Origin: Sulfobacillus thermosulfidooxidans
GTDB taxonomy: Bacteria > Bacillota > Sulfobacillia > Sulfobacillales > Sulfobacillaceae
Direction of reading: 5' to 3'
Assembly (NCBI RefSeq): GCF_001280565.1
Contig: NZ_LGRO01000002.1
Coordinates: forward strand, 1-64,000
Length of the DNA stretch: 64,000 nucleotides
The translations under genes and the position numbers were made by a program. Every line of letters begins with the position of its first letter. Positions within the stretch are counted from its first letter, which is position 1. Below are positions 44,350-53,408 of the stretch, piece after piece. Under the pieces are notes generated by a model, which saw only the letters and a list, made by a program, of their open reading frames with translations, was not told the DNA's origin and made no database searches.

Positions 44350-45000
44350 TTATTTGGCGAAGTTATCTTTTCCATCCTCATCCAATGCCTGCCGCATTAA
44401 CTGGGCAAGCGTGTGATCCCCACAATCTTTTTGCGCTAATAACGCACCAATCGCATTGATACGGCTACTCCGGGAACGGTTTTGTCCTAGTTTGGCCTTG
44501 CCTTCCATTTTTTGAATCTGAATCGATATCCCAACAATCTGCGACAACATTTGCCGGTAAGGTGATTCTCGCAAATTGTGCGACCAGACAGCATGCTGGC
44601 CGGGTTCAAACTTCTCGAGCAGTGTGGCCACAATATCCATGGTTTCTTCAAAATCTTGAATGATCCGGCAAATGCCGTGCACTTGGACGGCAACATAATT
44701 CCATGTTGGCACACTATGTTCTTCTTGGTAGTAGGTGGGCGAAATATAAGCATGGGGACCTAAAAATGACACCACTACCGGTTTTTGATCCATCTCCCGC
44801 CACTGCGAGTTGGCCCGGGCCATATGCCCGATGAGAAACCCTTCCACGGCTTGCTGAGAAGCTTGATAAAGAAAGGGAATATAGGAAATGCGGATTTCAC
44901 CGTCCTGATGCGATATGAGCTGACCTAAGGGATAGGTATGGATCACATCAATTAGGCGTTCGCGACTAGCGATGTGAAACTCGGGTGGATTGTACATCAT
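44350..45000 (-). CDS. PaiB-like FMN-binding regulator
   Basis: 216 residues from the ATG at 45000 (YNPPEFHIASRERLIDVIHT start is the family beginning). GHMARANSQWREMDQKPVVV and the FLGPHAYISPTYYQEEHSVPTWNY block match PaiB, a pyridoxamine-oxidase-like FMN-binding protein linked in Bacillus to polyamine and sporulation control. The start is inferred from homology; GAGGA is 11 bases away. It is divergent from the K+ channel gene with promoters in between. Confidence 0.85.
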   Translation of the reverse strand: MMYNPPEFHIASRERLIDVIHTYPLGQLISHQDGEIRISYIPFLYQASQQAVEGFLIGHMARANSQWREMDQKPVVVSFLGPHAYISPTYYQEEHSVPTWNYVAVQVHGICRIIQDFEETMDIVATLLEKFEPGQHAVWSHNLRESPYRQMLSQIVGISIQIQKMEGKAKLGQNRSRSSRINAIGALLAQKDCGDHTLAQLMRQALDEDGKDNFAK

Positions 45001-45099
45001 TATGGGCCACATCCTCTGTAAACAGGATAAGACATGCATTTCATGCAATTTTTTCGGCTGCATGCGTATTCGGTCAGCTTTTTCCCACTAATCGTACAC

Positions 45100-45105
45100 T
45101 ATAAT
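45100..45105 (+). promoter_or_regulatory. -10 element before the potassium channel gene
   Basis: TATAAT at 45100-45105, 20 bases before the GTG start. The -35 region is weak. The mirrored minus-strand sequence (TTATAG) may serve the PaiB-like gene. Confidence 0.4.
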
Positions 45106-45125
45106 CGAGTAAGGGAGGATATGGT

Positions 45126-46085
45126 GTGACGATTTTTATTGTACTCTGGCAGAAGATTCGGCGGCATCAAATTCTTTTTTTGTTTATTTTGGCGCTTCTC
45201 ACATTATTGATTGGAGCGGGTCTCTTTGCATCCGCGGAACACACCACGTTTTTTACTGCACTTTATTGGGCCATAACCACAGCGACTACCGTCGGTTACG
45301 GGGATGTTATTCCGCACAATACGGCTGGCCGTCTTATCGCCATGGGCGTCATGTTGACTACAATTCCCTTAATGGGCGCGGTTTTTGCAGCTTGGGCAGC
45401 TGGTTTAGCCTCACTTCATATTAGGAGGTTATTAGGTTTGGAACACAATTGGACACATGGTCATGATCTGGTAATTTACGGGTACAGTCCAACTGTCGCC
45501 AATTTGCTGCCAGATTTGGTACAAGCCCATCGCAGCATTTTACTGGTGGCTGACGTCGAATCCAGTCTCATTCCGCAAGACGTGCAGCTAATGGCTGGTG
45601 ATAGCACCAATACCCGTATAATAGAAAAATCTGCACCACACAAGGCGAAAAAAGCCCTGATTGCGGGCAACACGGACGGGGAAGTTCTGCTTACAGCCAT
45701 AGCTCTTCGCCATTTAGCTCCGGCTCTGCCCATTATGGCGATGACGCAAAGCACGAAAGTGGCTCAAGCCTTAAAAGATCTTGGCATCCAATATACCGTC
45801 GCTACCGACAACCTCATGGGACAAACGATCGCCAAAAGTTTGGAAACTCCGCACGCCGCGGATTTGCTCTTGAGTATTTTGGGTTCTGACCGTTACCGGC
45901 TCAATGAAGATGCCGTAGCAGATAACTGGGTGGGTCTTCCGTTAAGCCAACTCCGCCGGGAATTTTCTGGCATTCTCTTAGGTTTGGTTCACAATTCTGA
46001 AGTAATTTTAGGAGTTGAACGAGATCCCGTGGTAGCTAGCGGGGATCACGTGCTGTATTTGACCCCCACCACAAAACAGCAATAA
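45126..46085 (+). CDS. Two-helix potassium channel with TrkA-N (RCK) domain
   Basis: 319 residues. Two membrane helices (about 14-34 and 68-92) flank the pore loop with selectivity filter TTVGYGD (54-60). A cytoplasmic Rossmann domain (DLVIYGYSPTVANLLPDL, from about 114) and a C-terminal TrkA-C-like part follow. Such channels conduct K+ in a ligand-gated way and matter in acidophiles for maintaining a reversed membrane potential. GTG start after GGGAGGATATG. Confidence 0.9.
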   Translation: MTIFIVLWQKIRRHQILFLFILALLTLLIGAGLFASAEHTTFFTALYWAITTATTVGYGDVIPHNTAGRLIAMGVMLTTIPLMGAVFAAWAAGLASLHIRRLLGLEHNWTHGHDLVIYGYSPTVANLLPDLVQAHRSILLVADVESSLIPQDVQLMAGDSTNTRIIEKSAPHKAKKALIAGNTDGEVLLTAIALRHLAPALPIMAMTQSTKVAQALKDLGIQYTVATDNLMGQTIAKSLETPHAADLLLSILGSDRYRLNEDAVADNWVGLPLSQLRREFSGILLGLVHNSEVILGVERDPVVASGDHVLYLTPTTKQQ

Positions 46086-46158
46086 TGAATTTCTACTCCT
46101 TTTCATGTCTTCATGCAAAAAGACTTCAACCCTTTCTGACAGGTTTCCATCGTAGAGC

Positions 46159-46197
46159 CACAACGCGTCTAGCGAATAAAACGGCAGACGCGTTGTG
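46159..46197 (+). terminator. 12-bp inverted repeat after the channel gene
   Basis: CACAACGCGTCT (46159-46170) and AGACGCGTTGTG (46186-46197) pair perfectly around 15 bases. It lies between convergent genes and probably ends transcription from either side, though no T-run follows. Confidence 0.55.
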
Positions 46198-46331
46198 CGA
46201 CTTTCCACCCGGGCGTATCCTCTTCTTTCAACTCCATAGACTCATAAGAGTCTTATCCCTAAGACATTCCGAGAAAATCTTCCCCAGCGTTTTAGGAGAT
46301 GGAGGAGCAGCATATGAATGATGACCTCGGT

Positions 46332-47135
46332 TTATTCTTCAATTTGAATACTCACCTGCAAATCCTCATCACGCGTTCCCCAATACACCCCGCGAACCGG
46401 TGTAACGTCGCCATAGTCGCGTCCTAAGGCCAACCAAATATACCGGTCATTGGTAAAAGTACCGGAGACCGGATCAAATCCCGTCCATTGTTTAGAGCGA
46501 AACTCCCCGGTATAGACGGCAACCCAAGCATGACTGGCCGTAGGCGCTTCGTTTTCGGGTATCAGATAGCCACTCACATACAGAGTCGGAATCTGAAGAT
46601 AGCGGCAGACACTAATTAAAAAATGCGCAAAATCCTGGCACACGCCGCGCTTGAGACGCATAAAGTCTTTTGCCGTATCGAGCACAGTCGTGACTCCTGC
46701 TTCGTAGGTAAAATATTGGTGCGTAGCCTGTGTCAATTGGTGTACCCGTTCCAATACCGGCAGCTCGGGATGGTCTATCTCATAAATCCATGATTTCGTC
46801 TCCTCATCGATCATCGTCCGCATCGTTGGCGTGAGACTTTCATAACCTAAAAAACCTGTGGGCATACGGTATACAAAGGGCTGATCCATCGTGATGACGC
46901 GCGATACCGCACTAATTTCCACGGTTTGCAAATGCCGAGGAATCGTAAAATGATGGACGGTATTACCAAACCGATCGATATAATCGTACAAGTGGGTTGA
47001 TGGACTCGTCATTATTTGAAAAGATTCCACAATTTGACGGGCATTGTTTAACGGCCGCAAATGCAGTTCTGACGCCAAGCTGAAAATGGGTTCTTTATAC
47101 CGGTAAATCGTGTCATGACGCAGGACAATATTCAT
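46332..47135 (-). CDS. Transglutaminase-like protease-fold protein
   Basis: 267 residues. An N-terminal beta domain (IVLRHDTIYRYKEPIFSLAS) is followed by the transglutaminase core with Cys166 (LKRGVCQDFAHF), His202 (TASHAWVAVY) and Asp221 (WTGFDPVSG). No signal peptide. Its ATG overlaps the stop of the alpha-E gene (ATGA). This protein is a regular partner of alpha-E and ATP-grasp proteins in many bacteria; it may cleave or form amide bonds on a product made by the ATP-grasp enzyme. Substrate unknown. Confidence 0.88.
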   Translation of the reverse strand: MNIVLRHDTIYRYKEPIFSLASELHLRPLNNARQIVESFQIMTSPSTHLYDYIDRFGNTVHHFTIPRHLQTVEISAVSRVITMDQPFVYRMPTGFLGYESLTPTMRTMIDEETKSWIYEIDHPELPVLERVHQLTQATHQYFTYEAGVTTVLDTAKDFMRLKRGVCQDFAHFLISVCRYLQIPTLYVSGYLIPENEAPTASHAWVAVYTGEFRSKQWTGFDPVSGTFTNDRYIWLALGRDYGDVTPVRGVYWGTRDEDLQVSIQIEE

Positions 47136-48037
47136 ACTTCTTGCACCTCAGGTTGGAAATATCGGATCGTGAGCCCATCATGAATTTTCTCGAACTGCGT
47201 AATGAGGCGCCGCACATAAACTTCTGGTGTCGCCTCCATAACCAAATCCATCGTATCGTAGGACAACTGCGCAAAAACACGTCCGGCAAGGAGGCGCGGC
47301 GTTCCCCCGGGCTCTGGCAAGGCTTGCAGTTCCCGTAATAAATTGCTACCCGCGCACACCACCGAACGCGGAAAAGCCGGTTCAAATAAGAGAAACTGGA
47401 TGACGTCGGGAACATGGAGCTGTTTTCGGTAGGCACGGCGGAAGGCTCCATAACCGGTGACACTTTTTAAAGCATTGACAGCATATAACGGTTCATTATC
47501 CCAAAGACTTAGCGTACCGCAATAGGATAACAAAAGTCGTAGGGTCGAAAGAGCGCGTTCCAACATAGTGCCAATCATCATAAAATGATAGGCTTCATCT
47601 TGTAAAATGGTTGAAACTAAAAGCGACTGAAAGGTCAGGGCGTCCATCGTCACCTGAGACAACAGATCTTCCCATGATTCATCATCGATATCTTCAACCT
47701 GACCACTCACGGTATTTTGCATACGTGTTAAAATTTGCCACATTTCCGGACTCACCATATCCCGAGCCATCCGCGCATTATCACGGGCCATTTTGATATT
47801 GGTGCACAAGGAAATCGGACAGGCGGCATCACAAATCACATGCCGTAAAATCGATGAAGGCTCTTCCCCATCTCGCGCATGGGGATCCCCAAATACCCGA
47901 AGGAAATCTCCCCACCGCTCGCGGGTAATCATTTGCGCACTTTGCGTCTTGCGAATGGCTAAAATTCGCGCGAAGTTTTGCGCGCGTTCAACATAACGCG
48001 CCATCCAATAGACATCATCGGCTACACGACTTAGCAT
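47132..48037 (-). CDS. Alpha-E domain protein
   Basis: 301 residues from MLSRVADDVYWMARYVERAQ, the hallmark start of the alpha-E (DUF403) family; the ATG at 48037 is 11 bases after GGGAG and nine bases past the upstream stop. The protein is all-helical. The function is unknown. The middle gene of the three-gene operon. Confidence 0.88.
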   Translation of the reverse strand: MLSRVADDVYWMARYVERAQNFARILAIRKTQSAQMITRERWGDFLRVFGDPHARDGEEPSSILRHVICDAACPISLCTNIKMARDNARMARDMVSPEMWQILTRMQNTVSGQVEDIDDESWEDLLSQVTMDALTFQSLLVSTILQDEAYHFMMIGTMLERALSTLRLLLSYCGTLSLWDNEPLYAVNALKSVTGYGAFRRAYRKQLHVPDVIQFLLFEPAFPRSVVCAGSNLLRELQALPEPGGTPRLLAGRVFAQLSYDTMDLVMEATPEVYVRRLITQFEKIHDGLTIRYFQPEVQEV

Positions 48038-48045
48038 TTGATTGT

Positions 48046-49494
48046 TCACTCCCGAAGAACCCAAGTATCCTTAATGGCGCCTCCTTGTGATGAATTGACC
48101 ACGAGCGATTGGGAACTCCCTGACACCCGCGTCAATCCTCCTGGTAAAATCCATGGGTCTTTGCCGAGCAGGCAAAAAGGCCGGAAATCTACATATCGCG
48201 CTTCAAAATGACCTTGATGATAAACTGGGGCCGTTGAGAAGGTAATCACAGGCTGGGCAATAAATTGACGAGGTTGGCGGCAAATCATCTCTTTCCACTG
48301 TTCCCGCTCTTCTTGGGACATGTCCCTTCCAAACGCTAAACCTTTACCCCCGGACTCGGCGACGGGTTTGATGACCAGCTCATCCCAATGACTAAAAATA
48401 TAATCCCGCTCCCGGTCAAACACCGGCAAATATGTGGGAATATTAGAGAGGATTGGTTCTTCCCCTAAATAATAGCGGATAGCATCCGGAATAAAGCGGT
48501 ACATCCCTTTATCGTCAGCAATGCCGCAGCCAACAGCATTGACTAAGGCTAATGCGCCATGCATTAAGACATTGCCTAATCCCGGCACCCCAATTAAAGA
48601 GTCGGCACGAAAAACCAGGGGATCCAGAAAATCTTCATCGACCCGGCGATAAATGCCATCAATCGGTTTCAACCCCTGAGTCGTTTTCACATGGATGCGG
48701 TTGCGGTAAACCACTAAATCCCGACCCTCAACTAAATCAAGTCCCATTTGGCTCGCTAACAAGGAATGTTCAAAGTAGGCACTGTTATAGACACCGGGTG
48801 TGAGAACCACCCAGGCACCCGGAGAAAGACCAAGCAAGGTTTCTAATAAACGTTGGGGATATTCCACAATCGAATGCATACTCACAGAGCGCATCACTTG
48901 CGGCCAAATCGATGAAGAAACCAAGCGGTTTTCGAGAACATAGCTGACACCAGAGGGGCTGCGGACATTGTCTTCGAGCACAACATACTCATCTTCGCCC
49001 GTGCGGACAATATCAATGCCTGCGACAGATACCCAGCGGTTTTGTGGCACTGCAACTCCCATCATCCGAGGCTGCAATAAAGGGCTCGAGTACACGAAAT
49101 CTCTGGGAATCACGCCAGCTTGTAATATCCGCTGATCACCATAAATATCGCCCACCAACAAGTTTAAGGCCACAAGCCTCTGTGCCAATCCGCGTTCCAA
49201 ATGTTGCCAATGCGCATGGGACAGAATGCGCGGAACGATGTCAAAAGGGATGGGCCGCTCAATGCGCTCTGCACTGGATCCTAATGCAAAGGTCACACCC
49301 CGATGATGAAAAATCTGATCCGCAATATGTTTACGCCGATCCCATTGATTGAGACGTCCTTGCAATAATGGGAGGAAGACACGGTATAATGGCCGAATAT
49401 TGCCACGGGCATCAAAAAATTCATCAAGGCCTCCTCGTGGATAATAACGCCACGGATCGGGTTGCGGCGGGGAAGACAACACTTCTGACGACAT
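48046..49494 (-). CDS. Circularly permuted ATP-grasp protein
   Basis: 482 residues of the CP_ATPgrasp_2 type. Visible blocks are NLLVGDIYGDQRILQAGVIP, YVVLEDNVRSPSGVSYVLEN, DGIYRRVDEDFLDPL, VNAVGCGIADDKGMYRFIPD and VIKPVAESGGKGLAFG, the last being the ATP-binding part. The family is thought to make peptide-like bonds with ATP; no substrate is known. First gene of the operon with the alpha-E and transglutaminase genes. A strong ribosome site (GAGGGGGGAT) precedes the ATG. Confidence 0.88.
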   Translation of the reverse strand: MSSEVLSSPPQPDPWRYYPRGGLDEFFDARGNIRPLYRVFLPLLQGRLNQWDRRKHIADQIFHHRGVTFALGSSAERIERPIPFDIVPRILSHAHWQHLERGLAQRLVALNLLVGDIYGDQRILQAGVIPRDFVYSSPLLQPRMMGVAVPQNRWVSVAGIDIVRTGEDEYVVLEDNVRSPSGVSYVLENRLVSSSIWPQVMRSVSMHSIVEYPQRLLETLLGLSPGAWVVLTPGVYNSAYFEHSLLASQMGLDLVEGRDLVVYRNRIHVKTTQGLKPIDGIYRRVDEDFLDPLVFRADSLIGVPGLGNVLMHGALALVNAVGCGIADDKGMYRFIPDAIRYYLGEEPILSNIPTYLPVFDRERDYIFSHWDELVIKPVAESGGKGLAFGRDMSQEEREQWKEMICRQPRQFIAQPVITFSTAPVYHQGHFEARYVDFRPFCLLGKDPWILPGGLTRVSGSSQSLVVNSSQGGAIKDTWVLRE

Positions 49495-49673
49495 GCGGTT
49501 ATCCCCCCTCAGTTTTTGTCATGTTTTACCGTGTTTCTCTTAAAAAAGATAACATGATTTAACCAAAACGAAAACAGAAATTTGTCCAATAAAGGACATA
49601 TTACATAAATCAGTCGGTTTTCTCTATTTTTCCTTACAACATTGTCATATAACAATCCGACGACACGGCGATA

Positions 49674-50294
49674 TTAAAACATCCATTCCCGTACGAGTTG
49701 CCACAAAGTTTGCACCGCGATAAACCACATCAACAGTGCCGAGATTTTTCCTAACAGGGGACGAACATGTTGTCTTTTGCGAGAGATGAGCACGCGTCCA
49801 AATAGTGCCAAACCCATAAACCAAAGCCACGACACCAAAATTGCTCCCATACTAAAAGCCCAGCGGACATCTTCTAGACGATATAAGCTGGCTTGCCCCC
49901 CTAAAATCACGACGGTATCCATGACCGCATGCGGATTTAAGAGCGATACGGAAAGAGAATGGCGAACCTGAGTTCTCCAGGGAATGTCATGAGGAGATTC
50001 CCCGTCGTCTTCTACCATGCCCCGCCAGGTATGAAGACCCATAACAAAAAGGAATAATGTTCCGGCCGCTGCGAGCAAGACGCGAAACCATCTCCAGTGG
50101 ACGACAACGGCGGCCACGCCTCCTACGGCTAAAATGATTAAGAGCGTGTCAGACAAAGCGGCCGTGATAATCGTGGGTAACACGCGGAAGATAGATGAAC
50201 GCGTCCCTTGGTTTAATACAAACGCATTTTGCGGGCCTATAGGCAAAATTAACGCCAGAGCCAGCATAAAACCATGCCAAAATGCCAACAGCAT
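49674..50294 (-). CDS. LysE-family amino-acid exporter
   Basis: 206 residues, about six membrane segments. ALILPIGPQNAFVLNQG is the family signature; SLLNPHAVMDTVVILGG is the second conserved block. It likely exports basic amino acids or related compounds. I take the ATG at 50294 (GAGG ten bases upstream) over the GTG at 50315. It is upstream of the ATP-grasp operon on the same strand with a 180-base gap, so a link to that operon's product is possible but not shown. Confidence 0.87.
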   Translation of the reverse strand: MLLAFWHGFMLALALILPIGPQNAFVLNQGTRSSIFRVLPTIITAALSDTLLIILAVGGVAAVVVHWRWFRVLLAAAGTLFLFVMGLHTWRGMVEDDGESPHDIPWRTQVRHSLSVSLLNPHAVMDTVVILGGQASLYRLEDVRWAFSMGAILVSWLWFMGLALFGRVLISRKRQHVRPLLGKISALLMWFIAVQTLWQLVREWMF

Positions 50295-50535
50295 TGGATT
50301 AACCGCCTCAATCACAAGGGTTTTGTGTTCTTATTGGGAAAGAAATCATGACAAGGATCGGTCATAACGTCTCATATGAGGTAATGTTCTCCCGCCAACG
50401 ACTAATCTTTTTAAGTGTACCAAATTTTTTGGCTTTGGCGGACGGCCTCTTCACCATTCGAAGCAAATTTACTTGCATGGTCACAAACGATTTTCGCCAT
50501 AATAACGGCAGTAAATTACAAGGTAAAGGAGTCTC

Positions 50536-51030
50536 ATGATGGATAACGAATTAGAAAATCGCCTGGCTTCCGATATCGAACACGCCGATTTTGCAACCGA
50601 ACCCCCACCTGATGCCAGTGTTGATCGAGATGAAAGCCGCATTATCTTTCAGACCAAATCAGTCAATATGCAAGTTGCCGCGTTATCTGACGTATTTGAA
50701 GATGCGCGCTTTCATATCGGAGGGCTTGATGACCCCCGCATCATTACTCCTTTGGGAGCAGAAGTGACCATGACCATCCAAAATCAGGATGAACTACACC
50801 CACATGGCTGGAAATTAATTAAAGACACACCCCCTTTTGCCCACCCCGAAATCGCAGCATCTGCGCCTCCTGCATTTCCGGGCGCAGAAATTACTCACAT
50901 AGCTCCCCATCATCAAGAAACCATTCACTTCACTGTAGATCAGCCCGGTGTTTATACCTATCTCTGTCCTGATTTATCCGACAACGATGTGGGCTTATAT
51001 GGGATCTGGGAAGTCGCCCCGGGCCATTAA
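50536..51030 (+). CDS. Cupredoxin-fold protein with incomplete copper site
   Basis: 164 residues, no signal peptide or membrane helix. A cupredoxin domain follows an acidic N-terminus: IITPLGAEVTMTIQNQDELH, HPHGWKLIKD (His88, His90) and QPGVYTYLCPDLSDN (Cys144). In rusticyanin and sulfocyanin a His and Met follow the Cys; here the loop is CPDLSDNDVGLYGIWEV, with neither. So one His and the Cys remain but a normal type 1 site is unlikely. AAAGGAG precedes ATGATG. A strong terminator follows. Confidence 0.7.
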   Translation: MMDNELENRLASDIEHADFATEPPPDASVDRDESRIIFQTKSVNMQVAALSDVFEDARFHIGGLDDPRIITPLGAEVTMTIQNQDELHPHGWKLIKDTPPFAHPEIAASAPPAFPGAEITHIAPHHQETIHFTVDQPGVYTYLCPDLSDNDVGLYGIWEVAPGH

Positions 51031-51045
51031 AAGCCTCTGTGCACA

Positions 51046-51095
51046 AAAAATGTCCAAGATAGCGTGTGTGCGTTCAAACTATCTTGGACATTTTT
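51046..51095 (+). terminator. Strong bidirectional terminator
   Basis: A perfect 17-bp stem (AAAAATGTCCAAGATAG with CTATCTTGGACATTTTT) around a 16-base loop, with the T-run inside the right arm. It closes the cupredoxin-like gene and, in mirror, the TSUP gene coming the other way. Confidence 0.85.
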
Positions 51096-51178
51096 ATTCC
51101 CATTATGAGGTGTGGCTTGATGTTCGTCCTTCGAGTGACAACCCCTTATCTACAAAGGCCATATTTTTACGATATGAA

Positions 51179-51943
51179 TCACACAACCTGCGGTAACATC
51201 GTCAGGCCAATCACAAATAGCAAGGTCCCAATGCCTCCTGCTTGAATGCGTTCCGGCAAACGCGGCACCATGCGAGCCACCAAGTAACCTACTACCATGG
51301 AAATCACGCCCACAATGAGGACCGCGGTCCAATAGACTTCATGGTGCAAACTGTACCCCACTGCCCCACTGAGAGCCGAAATGGCCATGATAATGACCGA
51401 AGTTCCCACCGCTGGTCTAACCGTATAGCGCAGACCATAGACCAAGGCCAATAGATACATCACCCCACCACTGGCACCAAGCAGTCCCGTGATAATTCCG
51501 ATGATTAATCCCAAAATCACAACGCCGGCGGTCGATTTCCATGTTGGATCATGGACGGCAGTCCCAGATACCATCGGAATATTTCTCACTGCATGATAGA
51601 TAAAATTGGTGCCAAACAAAATCATGGTCACCGCAAAGAATAAGCCAAGCCACTGAGTCGGCATTCGGTGGGACAACCAAATGCCAATCTGTGGCCCTAA
51701 AATGGCCGTGATAAGAAATATCCAACCTCGTTTCAATTGAATATTTCCTGATTTCGCATAGCCAAAAGACACTAGGGCTGAGGTCAGCACATCGACTGTT
51801 AAGGACGTGCCGACTGCCATACGAAACGGAATGTGAAGAAACTGGGTCAGTGCCGGCACCACAATCACGACCGCGCTACCGCCCCCAAAACCGGTTAAGG
51901 CTCCGGTAATGAGTCCGATGACGACTAATAACACTGTCGACAT
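51179..51943 (-). CDS. TauE/SafE (TSUP) family permease, second copy
   Basis: 254 residues, about eight membrane segments; repeat blocks GALTGFGGGSAVVIVVPALT and GIITGLLGASGGVMYLLALV. It shares only family-level similarity with the member at 37450, so the two probably differ in substrate or direction. The start ATG is at 51943. Confidence 0.85.
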   Translation of the reverse strand: MSTVLLVVIGLITGALTGFGGGSAVVIVVPALTQFLHIPFRMAVGTSLTVDVLTSALVSFGYAKSGNIQLKRGWIFLITAILGPQIGIWLSHRMPTQWLGLFFAVTMILFGTNFIYHAVRNIPMVSGTAVHDPTWKSTAGVVILGLIIGIITGLLGASGGVMYLLALVYGLRYTVRPAVGTSVIIMAISALSGAVGYSLHHEVYWTAVLIVGVISMVVGYLVARMVPRLPERIQAGGIGTLLFVIGLTMLPQVV

Positions 51944-52039
51944 GCCTCACGTCACCCCCCGACAAATTTATTGTCCTGAAAAATTCACTGGATAAACTAT
52001 ACGCTTTTTAGATGACGATCACTAGATGCTTAAGAACTA

Positions 52040-52459
52040 TCAAGATCGCTTTAAAAACGCCACCACGATCAGGATGAAGAGCACAGGTATAATGGCCAGC
52101 ATGAATAGCTCTTTAATCAAAAGATATCCCAGTGGAATCCCAATAATGAGCATCAACCACGTTCGCAAGGCCCTAGGTCTTAAAGACGGCTGTCTTACCG
52201 ACGCCTTTACAAGTCTTAGGGGATACGACCATAAGGGAAACAACGACGGCGCTAGGGGTTTTAGGATTGGAGGCGTTGGATGTTGATGAGGTGGTGTCAA
52301 TAAAATGTCTCGCGCACGCGTCAACAGCTGAAATTGCGATGATTCACCCCCAGCATCGGGATGTAAACGTCCACATTGCTTCCGGTATGCTTGTTTTATC
52401 ATCTCAGGCGATGCATCTACTGGTATCCCTAAAAGGTCAGCCGCGTCTTGCCGGGTCAT
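52040..52459 (-). CDS. J-domain membrane protein
   Basis: 139 residues. A short J domain (residues 3-55) with HPD at 33-35 (KQCGRLHPDAGGES) is joined by a Pro-rich linker to two hydrophobic helices near the C-terminus (about 98-135). It should recruit DnaK/Hsp70 at the membrane. AGGAGG is 11 bases before the ATG. The client is unknown; no chaperone gene adjoins. Confidence 0.82.
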   Translation of the reverse strand: MTRQDAADLLGIPVDASPEMIKQAYRKQCGRLHPDAGGESSQFQLLTRARDILLTPPHQHPTPPILKPLAPSLFPLWSYPLRLVKASVRQPSLRPRALRTWLMLIIGIPLGYLLIKELFMLAIIPVLFILIVVAFLKRS

Positions 52460-52663
52460 GGCGAAGGAATCCTCCTGCTCTCATTCGTCGTCGCACGCGT
52501 TTTTTCGTGTCTACCGGTGCTTGCGCTTTATTGTTCTCTCCTTTCAGAGTATAAAGGAATTTCCCAAACATTCACATGGCTCCGGTGCTATCTTAATATA
52601 TGATGGTCATCAAATAACATGGACAATAACAGCCAAAACATACCGTCCACCAAGGGGGAAAAT

Positions 52664-53398
52664 ATGTCAGAGAGCGGATACGACCATTTCGCCTGGTTAT
52701 ATCATCAACATTGGGATGATTTTACCGACCAGGTGTGGCCAGTTATTCAGGGCTTTGTTCTCCCTTATGCGCCCAAAGGTAGTCATATTGTCGATTTGTG
52801 CTGTGGCACAGGAAAGATGGCCCGGCGCCTGCTTGATGCGGGATATTTAGTCACTGGCATTGATAATTCTAAGGAAATGCTGCAATGGGCTCATCAACAG
52901 GCCGGGGATGCGACTTTGTTATGTCAAGACGCCCGCGAATTTGAGCTCAACCAACCAGCCCAGGTGATTGTGTCTCTCTTTGATAGCCTGAATCATATGA
53001 TGCACATTAATGATCTCCAACAGGTATTTTCGCGTGTGTTCGATGCTTTGGTTCCAGGTGGTTTATTCTTTTTTGATATGAATACCGTACAAAAATATGA
53101 GTCTCGCTGGACATCTCAAAATGCTCTCATTTACCCTGATCATGTCGCCGCGCTTTCTGCCCATTACGACTTAAAAACCCGGATTGCCTCATTTGATGCC
53201 GCCATTTTTCTCAAAGACCAAAAAGCTTGGATCCGCCGTGACGTTCACCTCACTCAAAAAGCGTATGCCGTCAACGAAATACAACAAGCGCTGATAAACG
53301 CCGGATTTCCTGAGGCCCACGTTCTGGATGGGGTGAAAGATTTGTCTATTTCCGATTTTTATGGCCGATTGTTTTTTTGGACCCAAAAGGTAAGCTAA
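52664..53398 (+). CDS. Class I SAM-dependent methyltransferase
   Basis: 244 residues from the ATG at 52664, after AAGGGGG. Motif I is VDLCCGTGKMARRLLDAGY (43-61), with Asp67 (GIDNSKEML) for the ribose; GGLFFFDMNT is a later strand. The start (YDHFAWLYHQHWDDF) resembles the methyltransferase 25 group. The acceptor is unknown. It is convergent with the LemA-like gene; AAGCTAA...TTAGCTT between the stops may serve both as a weak terminator. Confidence 0.85.
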   Translation: MSESGYDHFAWLYHQHWDDFTDQVWPVIQGFVLPYAPKGSHIVDLCCGTGKMARRLLDAGYLVTGIDNSKEMLQWAHQQAGDATLLCQDAREFELNQPAQVIVSLFDSLNHMMHINDLQQVFSRVFDALVPGGLFFFDMNTVQKYESRWTSQNALIYPDHVAALSAHYDLKTRIASFDAAIFLKDQKAWIRRDVHLTQKAYAVNEIQQALINAGFPEAHVLDGVKDLSISDFYGRLFFWTQKVS

Positions 53399-53408
53399 AC
53401 CGTTGTGC

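Noticed and set aside
46085-46321. 78-codon frame overlapping the channel gene stop
   Set aside because: No ribosome site and it spans a 12-bp terminator-like inverted repeat.
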